16,416 nt of DNA from NCBI GenBank assembly GCA_910585955.1, contig CAJUGC010000007.1, forward strand, positions 92,946-109,361, written 5' to 3'. This document shows positions 1 to 6,783 of this stretch, piece after piece. The notes under the pieces are model-generated. The model saw nothing but the letters and a program-made list of their open reading frames with translations, did no database searches and was not told the origin of the DNA. The position numbers and the translations under genes are program-made. Each line of letters opens with the position of its first letter. Positions within the stretch are counted from its first letter, which is position 1. This DNA comes from an uncultured Christensenella sp. (GTDB lineage: Bacteria > Bacillota > Clostridia > Christensenellales > Pumilibacteraceae).

Positions 1-7
1 CTCAAAC
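1..7 (-). CRISPR. First repeat of type II-A CRISPR array (only its first 7 nt are in the window)
   Basis: On the minus strand the bases GTTTGAG begin at position 7 and run out of the window. They follow a leader ending TTTTGAG, close to the ATTTGAG leader-end motif known for type II-A arrays. The lower stem of the nearby tracrRNA (TCAAAT at 6123-6128, preceded by the AAGT bulge) pairs with GTTTGA, which supports this repeat start. No second repeat or spacer is visible, so this is an inference. An alternative start at GTTTTCAG (position 28) fits the tracrRNA badly. Confidence 0.5.
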
Positions 8-87
8 CTCAAAATGAAATCTGAAAACCACGCATGACTATTGCGGTTGCTTCATAAATAACACGGACAGCATTATTATTTTATCAT
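8..87 (-). promoter_or_regulatory. CRISPR leader
   Basis: This 80-bp gene-free stretch lies between the csn2 stop codon and the putative first repeat. That is the usual place and size of a type II-A leader. Its repeat-proximal end reads CATTTTGAG. In type II-A systems the last bases of the leader direct Cas1-Cas2-Csn2-Cas9 spacer insertion at the first repeat. The call rests on position and this end motif. Confidence 0.6.
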
Positions 88-107
88 CTACCCGTGTGAT
101 TTGTCAA
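78..107 (-). promoter_or_regulatory. Pre-crRNA promoter in the csn2 3' end
   Basis: The minus strand shows TTGACA (107-102), an 18-nt spacer and TAAAAT (83-78). The -35 box lies inside the last codons of csn2, and transcription would start near 71, about 65 nt before the putative first repeat. The position is right for transcription of the CRISPR array independent of the cas operon. Seen by pattern only. Confidence 0.6.
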
Positions 108-789
108 CAATCTCGCACAGATCTTCCGTAATAATTATAGAAAATTCTTCTTCGAGAACGCCTCTCCCTACCGTGCTTTCTATGAGCAGCAGCCCGATTT
201 TTTCCAAAGCGCAATGACGGTACAAAAGTTTGAGCTCGTCGTCCGATAACACGCTTTTCAGATGTACAAACACGAAAAAGCGCGACCTCTTGAGTTCGAC
301 CATTGCGTTTATGTAACATATTATTTTTTCGAGCACGCCGTCGTAACATTCGCTCAGTCTCACTTTTCCGAGTTTAAGAAGATCGGGTGCACTCGGTTCG
401 TCAAATGTCAGCGTCAATGAAAGCTTGTCGAACAATTCCCCGTAGTACATTGCAAGCTCGGTGTTCAGTCTGTTTTGCAGCACTTGCAATTCGCCGTCCG
501 AAGATATTCTTTCGAGAGTTTTGTAGAGCGTAGAAACTACTTTTTTGTCTTCGAAACCCAATGAAAATATATCCCGCACGAAATCTCCGCTCTTGTCGAA
601 CGAAAGTCTGTTTTCTCCGTCGAGAAGTATAAACTCTCCGTCCTTGCCCTCGAACTGCTCGCCGAGCTCGCAAAGCAGCGCGTAAAACTCGCTCGGCTGT
701 TCGATAATCAAAAGTTTCGGCTCGTCGCTGTCTATTACTATCGGCGTTTCTATCTTATGATGTACGATTTTCAGCTTGCTTTCGCTCAT
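88..789 (-). CDS. csn2: Csn2, type II-A spacer acquisition protein
   Basis: This 233-aa protein is the last gene of the cas operon. Csn2 forms a tetrameric ring around free double-stranded DNA ends and works with Cas1, Cas2, Cas9 and tracrRNA in taking up new spacers. The identification rests on operon position (cas9-cas1-cas2-csn2-array), a length near the family norm of about 220 aa, and the family layout: a beta-rich N-terminus (LLIIEQPSEFYALLCEL), a charged alpha-helical middle, and a hydrophobic strand RFFVFVHLKSVLS near residue 170 followed by a C-terminal LLLIES strand. Its ATG overlaps the cas2 stop as ATGA (787-789), indicating translational coupling. The presence of csn2 rather than cas4 makes the locus subtype II-A. 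Csn2 families diverge strongly, so sequence similarity alone is modest; context carries the call. Confidence 0.88.
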   Translation of the reverse strand: MSESKLKIVHHKIETPIVIDSDEPKLLIIEQPSEFYALLCELGEQFEGKDGEFILLDGENRLSFDKSGDFVRDIFSLGFEDKKVVSTLYKTLERISSDGELQVLQNRLNTELAMYYGELFDKLSLTLTFDEPSAPDLLKLGKVRLSECYDGVLEKIICYINAMVELKRSRFFVFVHLKSVLSDDELKLLYRHCALEKIGLLLIESTVGRGVLEEEFSIIITEDLCEIVDKSHG

Positions 790-1106
790 ATCTCGACTAT
801 TCTCTCCGTGCTGTCTACAACAGAGCTTTGCTCTTTGCCGACAAGATACTCTATTTTCGCAAATTGATTCTCGGTCACTTCGAGCATTTCCACGAGACCC
901 GAAGGCGGCAGGTTGTCCCTCACCTTTTGCCTTAGCAATGCGCTCGTTACATTGTTTATAACAAGCTTGGTATAGACGGACTTTTGCATCATAATGAAGC
1001 CGTTTTTCAAAAGAAACTTCCTAAAATGAGAGTAATCGCGTCTGTTCTTATCAGTCAGCATAGGCAAATCGAAAAATACCATGAGTCTCATAAATCTAAA
1101 GTTCAC
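786..1106 (-). CDS. cas2: Cas2, subunit of the spacer integration complex
   Basis: This 106-aa protein is the dimeric scaffold that joins two Cas1 dimers to integrate spacers at the leader end of the array. The start MRLMVFFDLP, with an Asp at residue 13 at the end of the first beta strand, is the Cas2 ferredoxin-fold signature. YSHFRKFLLKNGFIMMQKSVY is the typical type II-A Cas2 second block. The likely start is GTG at 1106, which overlaps the cas1 end by 11 nt; an ATG at residue 6 (1091) is an alternative but lacks any ribosome binding site. The length is usual for type II Cas2. The end of the gene overlaps csn2 by 4 nt. Confidence 0.95.
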   Translation of the reverse strand: MNFRFMRLMVFFDLPMLTDKNRRDYSHFRKFLLKNGFIMMQKSVYTKLVINNVTSALLRQKVRDNLPPSGLVEMLEVTENQFAKIEYLVGKEQSSVVDSTERIVEI

Positions 1107-1980
1107 GGTTCCATTCCACTTCTTCGGGAAAAATCATCTCGTCCGTATCGTCGCTTAACAGTGCCTGAAGTACGCTTTTTGTATATAGCCTTACGGCGAG
1201 ATCGAATGTCGTGCTTTTGCCGCCGATTGTGACATTGTAGTTCAGCAAATCTATCATTTTCATCTTGAAATCCTTATCGTCTTTTTCTATGGAAAGAGCC
1301 AACTTGTCGACATAGGGGCGAAACGGCTCCATCAAATCGCTTGACAGGTTGAATTGATTGAACTCGTTGTCATGCCAAATGCCGAGCTGCGTCATATAGC
1401 CGCTTGCCACCACTTCTCTGTTGAATGCCGACAAGAGTACGGCATATTCGTAATTGAGACAGCCGTTTAAAAACGTATCGTCTCGCCTGCCCGTTCCGTT
1501 CTCGAACAGGCAATTGAAATACACTTTTGCCGCGTGGCCTTCCCTATTAGTCATATCGCCGTCCGTGACCTGCGACGCATACTCCGTAAGCATATCGGCT
1601 TCTTTTATGTTGCCTCGCGACCACAGCACTTTGGACTGCTCGATAATCTTGCGCATGATTATGAGCCGCCACACTTGATTGCGCACGGGCTCCTTCCACA
1701 TGATTTGCTGTTTATAGCGCTTAGACGTGTTATGCGCGCCATAGTACGGCAAAAGCTCTGCCGAGGGATTACACTTTTCGTCGCAAAATATGACTTTTAT
1801 GTTGTTCTTTGTGAGCTCGTTCAACAGCGCCGCCGTCATGGACACCGCCGTGCTTTGAACTATCAATGTGTTTATTTCGTTTATAAATATCCGCTTCTCC
1901 GTTTCTCCTCGAATTATCATCGAATTCAAGCGGAGTTCGAGCTTAACTCTCGATTTTACGACAACCGTTCTGAATCCCAC
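1096..1980 (-). CDS. cas1: Cas1, spacer integrase
   Basis: This 294-aa metal-dependent integrase catalyses insertion of new spacers next to the leader. It starts with GTG at 1980, four nt after the cas9 stop, and opens with MGFRTVVV, the typical start of type II-A Cas1. The three conserved metal ligands are visible: Glu147 in NREGHAA, His203 in GIWHDNEFNQFN and Glu218 in DLMEPFRP. Length and motifs match full-length Cas1, so it should be active. It lies between cas9 and cas2 in one operon, with short or overlapping junctions that point to a single mRNA. Confidence 0.97.
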   Translation of the reverse strand: MGFRTVVVKSRVKLELRLNSMIIRGETEKRIFINEINTLIVQSTAVSMTAALLNELTKNNIKVIFCDEKCNPSAELLPYYGAHNTSKRYKQQIMWKEPVRNQVWRLIIMRKIIEQSKVLWSRGNIKEADMLTEYASQVTDGDMTNREGHAAKVYFNCLFENGTGRRDDTFLNGCLNYEYAVLLSAFNREVVASGYMTQLGIWHDNEFNQFNLSSDLMEPFRPYVDKLALSIEKDDKDFKMKMIDLLNYNVTIGGKSTTFDLAVRLYTKSVLQALLSDDTDEMIFPEEVEWNREL

Positions 1981-1984
1981 TGTT

Positions 1985-4900
1985 TTATATCTTTACGCGG
2001 CGCTCGATAAGGCCGCACTCGGAAGTGTGAACAATGGTTATATTCTTTTTGTCAATATTTTTACTTATACGAATTCTTCCGCTATTTTTACTCTCACCAA
2101 GCAAAGATAAATCAGCATTTTCACTATTACACTTCATAAATTTTATACATTGCGACAAGACTTTTACTTGATCTATCGTAGACAATGTAATAAACTCTTC
2201 CCTCCGTTTTTGCAGATTTTTTCTAAAATCATTTATCTGTGAAATTCCATTATAAATCTTTTTTTCAAGGCTCTTAATAATCTCGCCATATAGCTTTAGA
2301 TTATTTTGTGCGTCTATTATACATTTACGCTCATCAAACCTATTTGTGGAAATCTTAAACTCTTTACTATCTCGTCCCTCTTTTTCAATCATCTTTTCTT
2401 TATCCATTTTCTCAAGTTTAAACAGTCCTTTTACATAACTGTCTATTTCGGGCGAAGTATACCATTGCACTGCATTATGCATCAATATTCGTCCTTTCTC
2501 TGCTCCTGCTATACAAACAGGAGTACCGTTGACTTCCAAAAGTGTCTTTATTTTTATTTTATCAATAATTATCTTCGGCTCTTTCAAGCAGCAATCTTTG
2601 CAAAGGTAGTTCATGACCGCATTCGGATCGTTCTTGGACTTATAGTCGACTATAACAGGGATTGCCTCAATAGTTTTTATTGTAATGCCCTTTTTTCCAA
2701 GCGACTGAACAACTACAAAATATGCGGTGGACACACCCTTGTATCCGCCGTACTTACTTACGTCGGCATAAGGAGACGGCTTGCCCGCTTTGCCTTCTTT
2801 TCTCGGGAGTTGTGCTCCTTCGTCTTTCCCGTAGACCGTTTCGTTGTAGAATTCGCCTTTGCCCGTATAGGCATAGCGGGTCACTTTCATGCTGCACTTT
2901 TCGGCTGTGACTTTGACTTTCGCTATGGATTTTTCGCCGTTCCATGCGCCGGCAACCTCCGCGTCGAAAATCTTTGTGCGGTCGTAATTGCGGTATTGTC
3001 CGTAATCTTTGCCAGACTTAAACCACGTTCCCGAAAATTTCGTGTCATATACATTCCCGACGACTATATTGAAATAGGCGTCGCGCGCATGATGCAAGTC
3101 GTTTGTCTCGCGGCACTTGACTATATCGTACTTATTCTTGAAATCGGAAACGTTCGTTCCCTTGCTGTATACGATTTTCGTTCCTTGGCTCTCGTATTTG
3201 CGCTTTAAGAGCTCGGCTACAGCCTTCGCCGTTTGTCCCGTCACTACTATTTGGCGGTTTACGAAGTCTCTGTAATCTTCGTCCGCCAGCGGTTCCGTTC
3301 TCGTAAGAAGCGCATACTTTTTCGCGCTCATAAGCCCCTGCGATTTGAGCCGATCCCAAAAATATCTCATGCGGCGGAACTGCTCGGGCACGGGATAGAT
3401 GTTTGTCTTCTTCGCATTGCACTCTCTGTAGACAAGCACCTTATTGTCGATGCTGTCGTCCTTTACGAGCGACTGCGGCAATATATGGTCGACGTCGTAA
3501 GTATTTCCGTTAAGCGCGTCGAGAGTAATCTCTCTGCCGCTGTACGCGCATTTGCCGAGCTGCATGAAATACAGATAGAGCCGTTCTTGACGAAGCTCGC
3601 TGTCCGACTTTGTCTTAAGCTCTTGCAAGAGTTTGTCGACGTCGCGCGCGGTTTCGTAAAGTTTTTCTATCTTATTTTTGCGGGACTGCGTACGCTTGCC
3701 CTTTTCTCCGTCCGAACGCGTAACCTCTACGAAGATTTTGTCGGGCGCTCTGCCGACGGCGTTTATGTATTCGTCCGTCATTTTGAGAGCTTGCCAAACC
3801 CCTCTGCGAACTTGAGGATTAAGCCCCATTTCTTCCAAAGTATCATACGCTATTTCGTCTGAGTCTTCGCCGTTTTCGGCGTCTATGGTTTCCATGAACG
3901 TATAACGCCTGTCCCACAAAATTCTATTCAAATTGAGATTGGTGTCATACAGCATGGACATTATGCTTGTAACGACGCCCGTTTCTCTGTCGGCGCCTTT
4001 CAGCTCGCACAAAAACCTTTTCGACAGTTTCCCGAAATCCTTAAAAGACGATATGCCCTTAAGGCTTTTTATATTGTCTCTTATCTGCGGTATATTTCCG
4101 TAATTTGAAATTATGAGTTTTTCGACTATGTTTTTATCGGTATTGAGCGTGTGCCACAGTATAATATTTTCGCAAATTTCCGTATCGGTATCAACTATAT
4201 CGCCGAGTATTTTTTTCAAAGTAATATAAGAGCTCATGCTTGCCTTGATTTCACCGTCGAAACCAGAAATCGATATTTCGGATTCGTGCGACTTCGGAAC
4301 AAGCCCTTTGTCTGCAAGATACTTTTTTATCATGTTGTTCTTTACGCTCTTGTGCTTCAAAAACAAGTCGTTGTAAATATCCTGCTTCAATTCGACGCTT
4401 ATCGGGCGCTCGTCTATTTTGAGGTTGTTGAGCTGGTTGAGCGTATCGAATTTCTGATAGATTATCGAGTGCCTGGGCAGCGTATTCTCGTTGTAAAGAT
4501 AGGTGCACTTGTTCGTCATGCGACGCATAAAGCGCTCGTTGCTCGCCGCTTTGTCTATCTTTTCGTCGAAGTTCCACGGATAGATCTTTCCCTCCGATTT
4601 GCGGCACACCCAGCTGTTTCCCTTGCCGCCGCCGGAATGAAAGGTGCTGAGCGGTCCGACATAGTACGGTATTCTGAATTTGAATATGCTCTCGATCTTT
4701 TCGGATATACTCAAGCCGTCCTCGCCTTGCGCGGAAAATTCGGAATAGTCCCGGCAAAGATTATCGAGAATGCGACCGAGCTCGGCGCCGTTTATCTGAT
4801 AAGGAAATTTGCCGTTGTCGGCATTCAGTATCTTCGGCAAAAAATCTCCGTTTTCGATTTCCGACAGAAGGCTCGCTTTCTCTTCGTCATTATCCGTTTT

Positions 4901-6052
4901 CGCTTCGCCGATTATATGTTTTAAAAACTTGTCGAACTCGGCTTTGTCCTTGCACTTTGGTAAATCTACTTTCTTCTTCCCGACCTTGGTATACCCGATA
5001 TATGCGGCGTAATTATTCTTTTCCTTCGTGCTTTTAAAAACTTTCAAATACACGTCGTGCGAGAAGTTTCTTGCAATAAATGTTTTCAATCGGCGCAAAT
5101 CGGACGCGTGCTTATCGTAGATTTTTATCATGGATTCCGATATGTATGCGCAGCCGTCGAGCGTCTGCTCGAACACTATATAGTCGTATACTTTTTTGAT
5201 TGCTTGCAAATATGCGAAATTTTCACCGTAAGTTTCTTCAAGAGCCGCAAACTCATCATCGCTCAAACCTTTGAACGAAATACTTTTTTCGCTTTTATAT
5301 TCTTCGACCCCGAAAATATCATACGGTTTTACGCTGCTTCCGATCATAGCCGCAACGATATCTTTGAGCGGCGATTTTGCCGCATTCAAAAGATTGCAGC
5401 ACTTTTTCTTTTTGTCGTTGAGCCGCAAAAACTTATCGGTGGCAATCGCTTTAAATTCGTCGGCTTTTTCCTCGGAAATTACGGGGACATCTTCGTCAAA
5501 GCAAAATTCCGCCGCCTTGTTAAGCTCTTTTATTAGCTCGCACAAATCGTGAATCTCATTTATCGACTGACCTTCAAACAGGAAATGCCCGCGGTACTTG
5601 ATTATATGGTGAAGAGCGAGATAGTACAGCCGCAAATCGTATTTTTCGGCTCCGTCGATGAGAGCTTTTCTCAAATGAAATATCGTCGGAAACTCTTTGT
5701 AAAAAGATCTATCGTTATAGTCTTTGTCGGCAAACAACGAATACGGCGACGCAAGGCGGCTGTCCTTATCCTCATAGATAAAACCGCTGTTGTTCAATCG
5801 CGGGAAAAACAATTTGTCCGCAATATAAGGCTCGAGAAGCTCTTGCAAAAGATCTATGCGCATGGCGCGGCGCTGCAATCTTCTGCGCGCCGTACGTTTC
5901 AGTCTCCTCTTTTCGGCGGTCTGCGCTTCCTCGAATAGCCGCACTGCCCATAGGTCGTTTCCTTTTGCTCGAAGCAGCTTGTACTCTTCGTCCGTACAAG
6001 CAATTCCCACCGAGTCGGTTCCGACGTCGAGTCCTATATAAAACTTTTCCAT
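1985..6052 (-). CDS. cas9: Cas9, type II-A RNA-guided DNA endonuclease
   Basis: This 1355-aa effector cuts target DNA guided by crRNA:tracrRNA and also takes part in spacer selection. All nuclease motifs are present: RuvC-I IGLDVGTDSVG with Asp9, an Arg-rich bridge helix at about residues 47-66, RuvC-II KIFVEVTR with Glu776, HNH YDVDHILPQS with Asp855/His856 and Asn879, and RuvC-III DLHHARDAYFN with His988 and Asp991. A long REC lobe covers about 70-720. The C-terminal PAM-interacting part ends with SGRIRISKNI (1324-1333) and an ECGLIERRV tail similar in layout to other II-A Cas9 proteins. The ATG has a good GGAGGT site 6 nt upstream. The gene is first in the cas operon and divergent from the tracrRNA. 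The length is normal for the large II-A class. PAM preference cannot be read from the sequence. Confidence 0.98.
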   Translation of the reverse strand: MEKFYIGLDVGTDSVGIACTDEEYKLLRAKGNDLWAVRLFEEAQTAEKRRLKRTARRRLQRRAMRIDLLQELLEPYIADKLFFPRLNNSGFIYEDKDSRLASPYSLFADKDYNDRSFYKEFPTIFHLRKALIDGAEKYDLRLYYLALHHIIKYRGHFLFEGQSINEIHDLCELIKELNKAAEFCFDEDVPVISEEKADEFKAIATDKFLRLNDKKKKCCNLLNAAKSPLKDIVAAMIGSSVKPYDIFGVEEYKSEKSISFKGLSDDEFAALEETYGENFAYLQAIKKVYDYIVFEQTLDGCAYISESMIKIYDKHASDLRRLKTFIARNFSHDVYLKVFKSTKEKNNYAAYIGYTKVGKKKVDLPKCKDKAEFDKFLKHIIGEAKTDNDEEKASLLSEIENGDFLPKILNADNGKFPYQINGAELGRILDNLCRDYSEFSAQGEDGLSISEKIESIFKFRIPYYVGPLSTFHSGGGKGNSWVCRKSEGKIYPWNFDEKIDKAASNERFMRRMTNKCTYLYNENTLPRHSIIYQKFDTLNQLNNLKIDERPISVELKQDIYNDLFLKHKSVKNNMIKKYLADKGLVPKSHESEISISGFDGEIKASMSSYITLKKILGDIVDTDTEICENIILWHTLNTDKNIVEKLIISNYGNIPQIRDNIKSLKGISSFKDFGKLSKRFLCELKGADRETGVVTSIMSMLYDTNLNLNRILWDRRYTFMETIDAENGEDSDEIAYDTLEEMGLNPQVRRGVWQALKMTDEYINAVGRAPDKIFVEVTRSDGEKGKRTQSRKNKIEKLYETARDVDKLLQELKTKSDSELRQERLYLYFMQLGKCAYSGREITLDALNGNTYDVDHILPQSLVKDDSIDNKVLVYRECNAKKTNIYPVPEQFRRMRYFWDRLKSQGLMSAKKYALLTRTEPLADEDYRDFVNRQIVVTGQTAKAVAELLKRKYESQGTKIVYSKGTNVSDFKNKYDIVKCRETNDLHHARDAYFNIVVGNVYDTKFSGTWFKSGKDYGQYRNYDRTKIFDAEVAGAWNGEKSIAKVKVTAEKCSMKVTRYAYTGKGEFYNETVYGKDEGAQLPRKEGKAGKPSPYADVSKYGGYKGVSTAYFVVVQSLGKKGITIKTIEAIPVIVDYKSKNDPNAVMNYLCKDCCLKEPKIIIDKIKIKTLLEVNGTPVCIAGAEKGRILMHNAVQWYTSPEIDSYVKGLFKLEKMDKEKMIEKEGRDSKEFKISTNRFDERKCIIDAQNNLKLYGEIIKSLEKKIYNGISQINDFRKNLQKRREEFITLSTIDQVKVLSQCIKFMKCNSENADLSLLGESKNSGRIRISKNIDKKNITIVHTSECGLIERRVKI

Positions 6053-6068
6053 AAGTACCTCCGTTTAC

Positions 6069-6097
6069 TTGACTTTTGTGTTTTGTCATCATATAAT
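6069..6097 (+). promoter_or_regulatory. tracrRNA promoter
   Basis: TTGACT (6069-6074) and TATAAT (6092-6097) are separated by exactly 17 nt, a near-consensus housekeeping sigma promoter on the plus strand. Transcription would begin near 6104, directly at the anti-repeat. The promoter sits in the cas9 5' leader, so tracrRNA and cas operon transcription are divergent. Confidence 0.85.
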
Positions 6098-6103
6098 GTA
6101 GAT

Positions 6104-6188
6104 ATGAACAACAAGACAAAGTTCAAATAAAAATTTATTCTAATCACTTATTCGCATTGGCGAGCAAGCTCCCGTAAGGGAGTTTTTT
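6104..6188 (+). ncRNA. tracrRNA
   Basis: This short RNA of about 85 nt pairs with CRISPR repeats, recruits RNase III for crRNA maturation and anchors the guide in Cas9. The 5' part (6104-6118) is the upper anti-repeat. Next come AAGT (6119-6122), identical to the bulge found in S. pyogenes-type tracrRNA, and TCAAAT (6123-6128), which pairs with a repeat starting GTTTGA. An AU-rich nexus-like segment follows. After it there is a hairpin around TTCGC-ATTG-GCGAG (6151-6163) and a final hairpin CTCCC-GTAA-GGGAG plus six T (6169-6188). It stands directly upstream of and divergent to cas9, a standard position. The exact 5' end is inferred from the promoter. Confidence 0.85.
6166..6188 (+). terminator. 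Rho-independent terminator of tracrRNA
   Basis: The stem CTCCC/GGGAG with a GTAA loop, extended by AAG/TTT pairing, is followed by a run of six T. It doubles as the last structural hairpin of the tracrRNA. Confidence 0.85.
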
Positions 6189-6320
6189 GTTTGTCATTTT
6201 CCTATATTGACTTTCGAATAAGTCTTTTCGGAATTTTCTTTATTATATAATATAACATCGAAAAAGTAAAGATATTTGAACAACATTCGCGAACTAATAA
6301 ATAAGTTATGCTTAAGAAAG
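6189..6320. other. AT-rich intergenic stretch without a gene
   Basis: No open frame with a ribosome binding site is visible on either strand. It contains the candidate cas promoter and, at 6271-6286, a short segment resembling the tracrRNA anti-repeat (GATAT then GAACAACA). Nothing else is supported here. Confidence 0.6.
6242..6270 (-). promoter_or_regulatory. Candidate cas operon promoter
   Basis: On the minus strand TTTACT (6270-6265), a 17-nt spacer and TATAAT (6247-6242) point toward cas9. A transcript from here would start near 6235 and carry a leader of about 180 nt that is antisense to the whole tracrRNA. The area is AT-rich, so chance matches are likely, and a promoter closer to cas9 is possible. 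Confidence 0.4.
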
Positions 6321-6417
6321 CATCCTAATAGAACTCGGTCCTTAAACCTCACGCTTATGCTTCGCGCTCGCTTCGCTCGTAACAGGCGTGTGCTCTAACC
6401 GGCTGAGCTACAATCCC
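6321..6417 (-). pseudogene. tRNA-Ile relic with a 24-nt insertion in the anticodon and decayed T arm
   Basis: Read on the minus strand, the 5' part (6417-6383) matches the intact tRNA-Ile at 16320-16396 through the acceptor 5' strand, D arm and anticodon stem, with one change in the D loop (GCCGG for GCTGG). After G34 of the anticodon a 24-nt segment (6382-6359) interrupts the loop, then ATAAGCGTGAGG resumes. The T arm keeps CCGAGT, but the stems and the acceptor 3' strand no longer pair. It cannot fold into a working tRNA unless the insert were removed and the acceptor repaired. Confidence 0.75.
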
Positions 6418-6580
6418 ATGTGTATTGATTTTTGTTTTTCTCCGACCTCTCGCTTATGCTTCGCGCTCGCTTCGCTCGTAACAGGCGTGTGCTCTAACCG
6501 GCTGAGCTACAATCCCATGTGTATTGATTTTTGTTTTTCTCCGACCTCTCGCTTATGCTTCGCGCTCGCTTCGCTCGTAA
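6352..6580 (-). repeat. 99-bp tandem repeat derived from the tRNA-Ile 5' region
   Basis: The unit contains, on the minus strand, a 22-nt flank like the one upstream of the intact tRNA-Ile, tRNA nucleotides 1-35, a 24-nt insert and about 18 nt of anticodon 3' arm and variable loop. The 24-nt insert occurs at 6359-6382, 6458-6481 and 6557-6580, exactly 99 bp apart. The third unit breaks off four bases after its insert (6584). Confidence 0.9.
6440..6516 (-). pseudogene. Second tRNA-Ile 5'-half copy with the same anticodon insertion
   Basis: The 5' half (6516-6482) is identical to the neighbouring relic 99 bp away and carries the identical 24-nt insertion (6481-6458) between anticodon bases 34 and 35. 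After ATAAGCG and GAGGTCGGAG the tRNA stops abruptly and the 22-nt upstream flank of the next copy begins. No T loop or acceptor 3' strand remains. Confidence 0.75.
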
Positions 6581-6610
6581 CAGGCTACGCCTGCTAAGCG
6601 TGCATAGTAT

Positions 6611-6640
6611 AAAAAAGAACCGTCTTTCTTTGACGATTCT
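6611..6640 (-). terminator. Original host terminator of tRNA-Ile, stranded left of attL
   Basis: On the minus strand AGAATCGTC / GACGGTTCT form a 9-bp stem (one T-G pair) around an AAAGAAA loop, followed by six T. It begins immediately after the CCA of the tRNA 3' half at 6641. The opposite strand would have a C-A mismatch, so the terminator is directed to the minus strand. It was presumably the terminator of tRNA-Ile before phage integration. Confidence 0.8.
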
Positions 6641-6689
6641 TGGTGGGATTGAGAGGACTCGGACCTCCGACCTCACGCTTATCAGGCGT
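6640..6689 (-). repeat. attL: 50-bp direct repeat, tRNA-Ile 3' half
   Basis: These 50 bases are identical to 16319-16368. On the minus strand they cover the tRNA-Ile segment from the 5' anticodon stem through the T arm to CCA. To the right the match stops where phage sequence starts (attatat). The displaced 3' half of a tRNA at the far end of an integrase-bearing element is the standard signature of integration into a tRNA gene. Confidence 0.92.
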
Positions 6690-6718
6690 ATTATATTTTT
6701 GCGGTATATTTCTTTGGT

Positions 6719-6746
6719 TTGAGTGTTTGGGCGCTCAATTTTTTTT
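6719..6746 (+). terminator. Possible terminator just inside attL
   Basis: TTGAGTG / CGCTCAA form a 7-bp stem with a TTTGGG loop, followed by eight T on the plus strand. In the excised circle it would lie just beyond attP, downstream of the integrase, and would stop readthrough into the antisense strand of the toxin gene. Confidence 0.55.
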
Positions 6747-6783
6747 ATACGCGAATTTCGTTTCCGGCGATTTTCGCTTTTGT

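Noticed and set aside
1..28. Reading the whole first 28 bases as a repeat starting GTTTTCAG
   Set aside because: The tracrRNA lower stem (TCAAAT) does not pair with GTTTTCAG but does with GTTTGAG at position 7.
2306..3208. Long open frame on the plus strand (300 codons) inside cas9
   Set aside because: It is antisense to the Cas9 HNH/RuvC-III coding region, has no ribosome binding site and an odd composition rich in Phe and Cys; it is a shadow of codon bias.
4151..4924. Plus-strand open frame of 257 codons inside cas9
   Set aside because: It is antisense to the REC lobe of an intact cas9, without a start signal or recognisable domain.
6352..6580. CRISPR array
   Set aside because: The 99-bp period consists of tRNA sequence with no variable spacers between copies.
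6388..6597. Plus-strand frame of 69 codons encoding a repeated peptide
   Set aside because: The peptide repeat only mirrors the 99-bp tRNA-derived tandem; no ribosome binding site is present.
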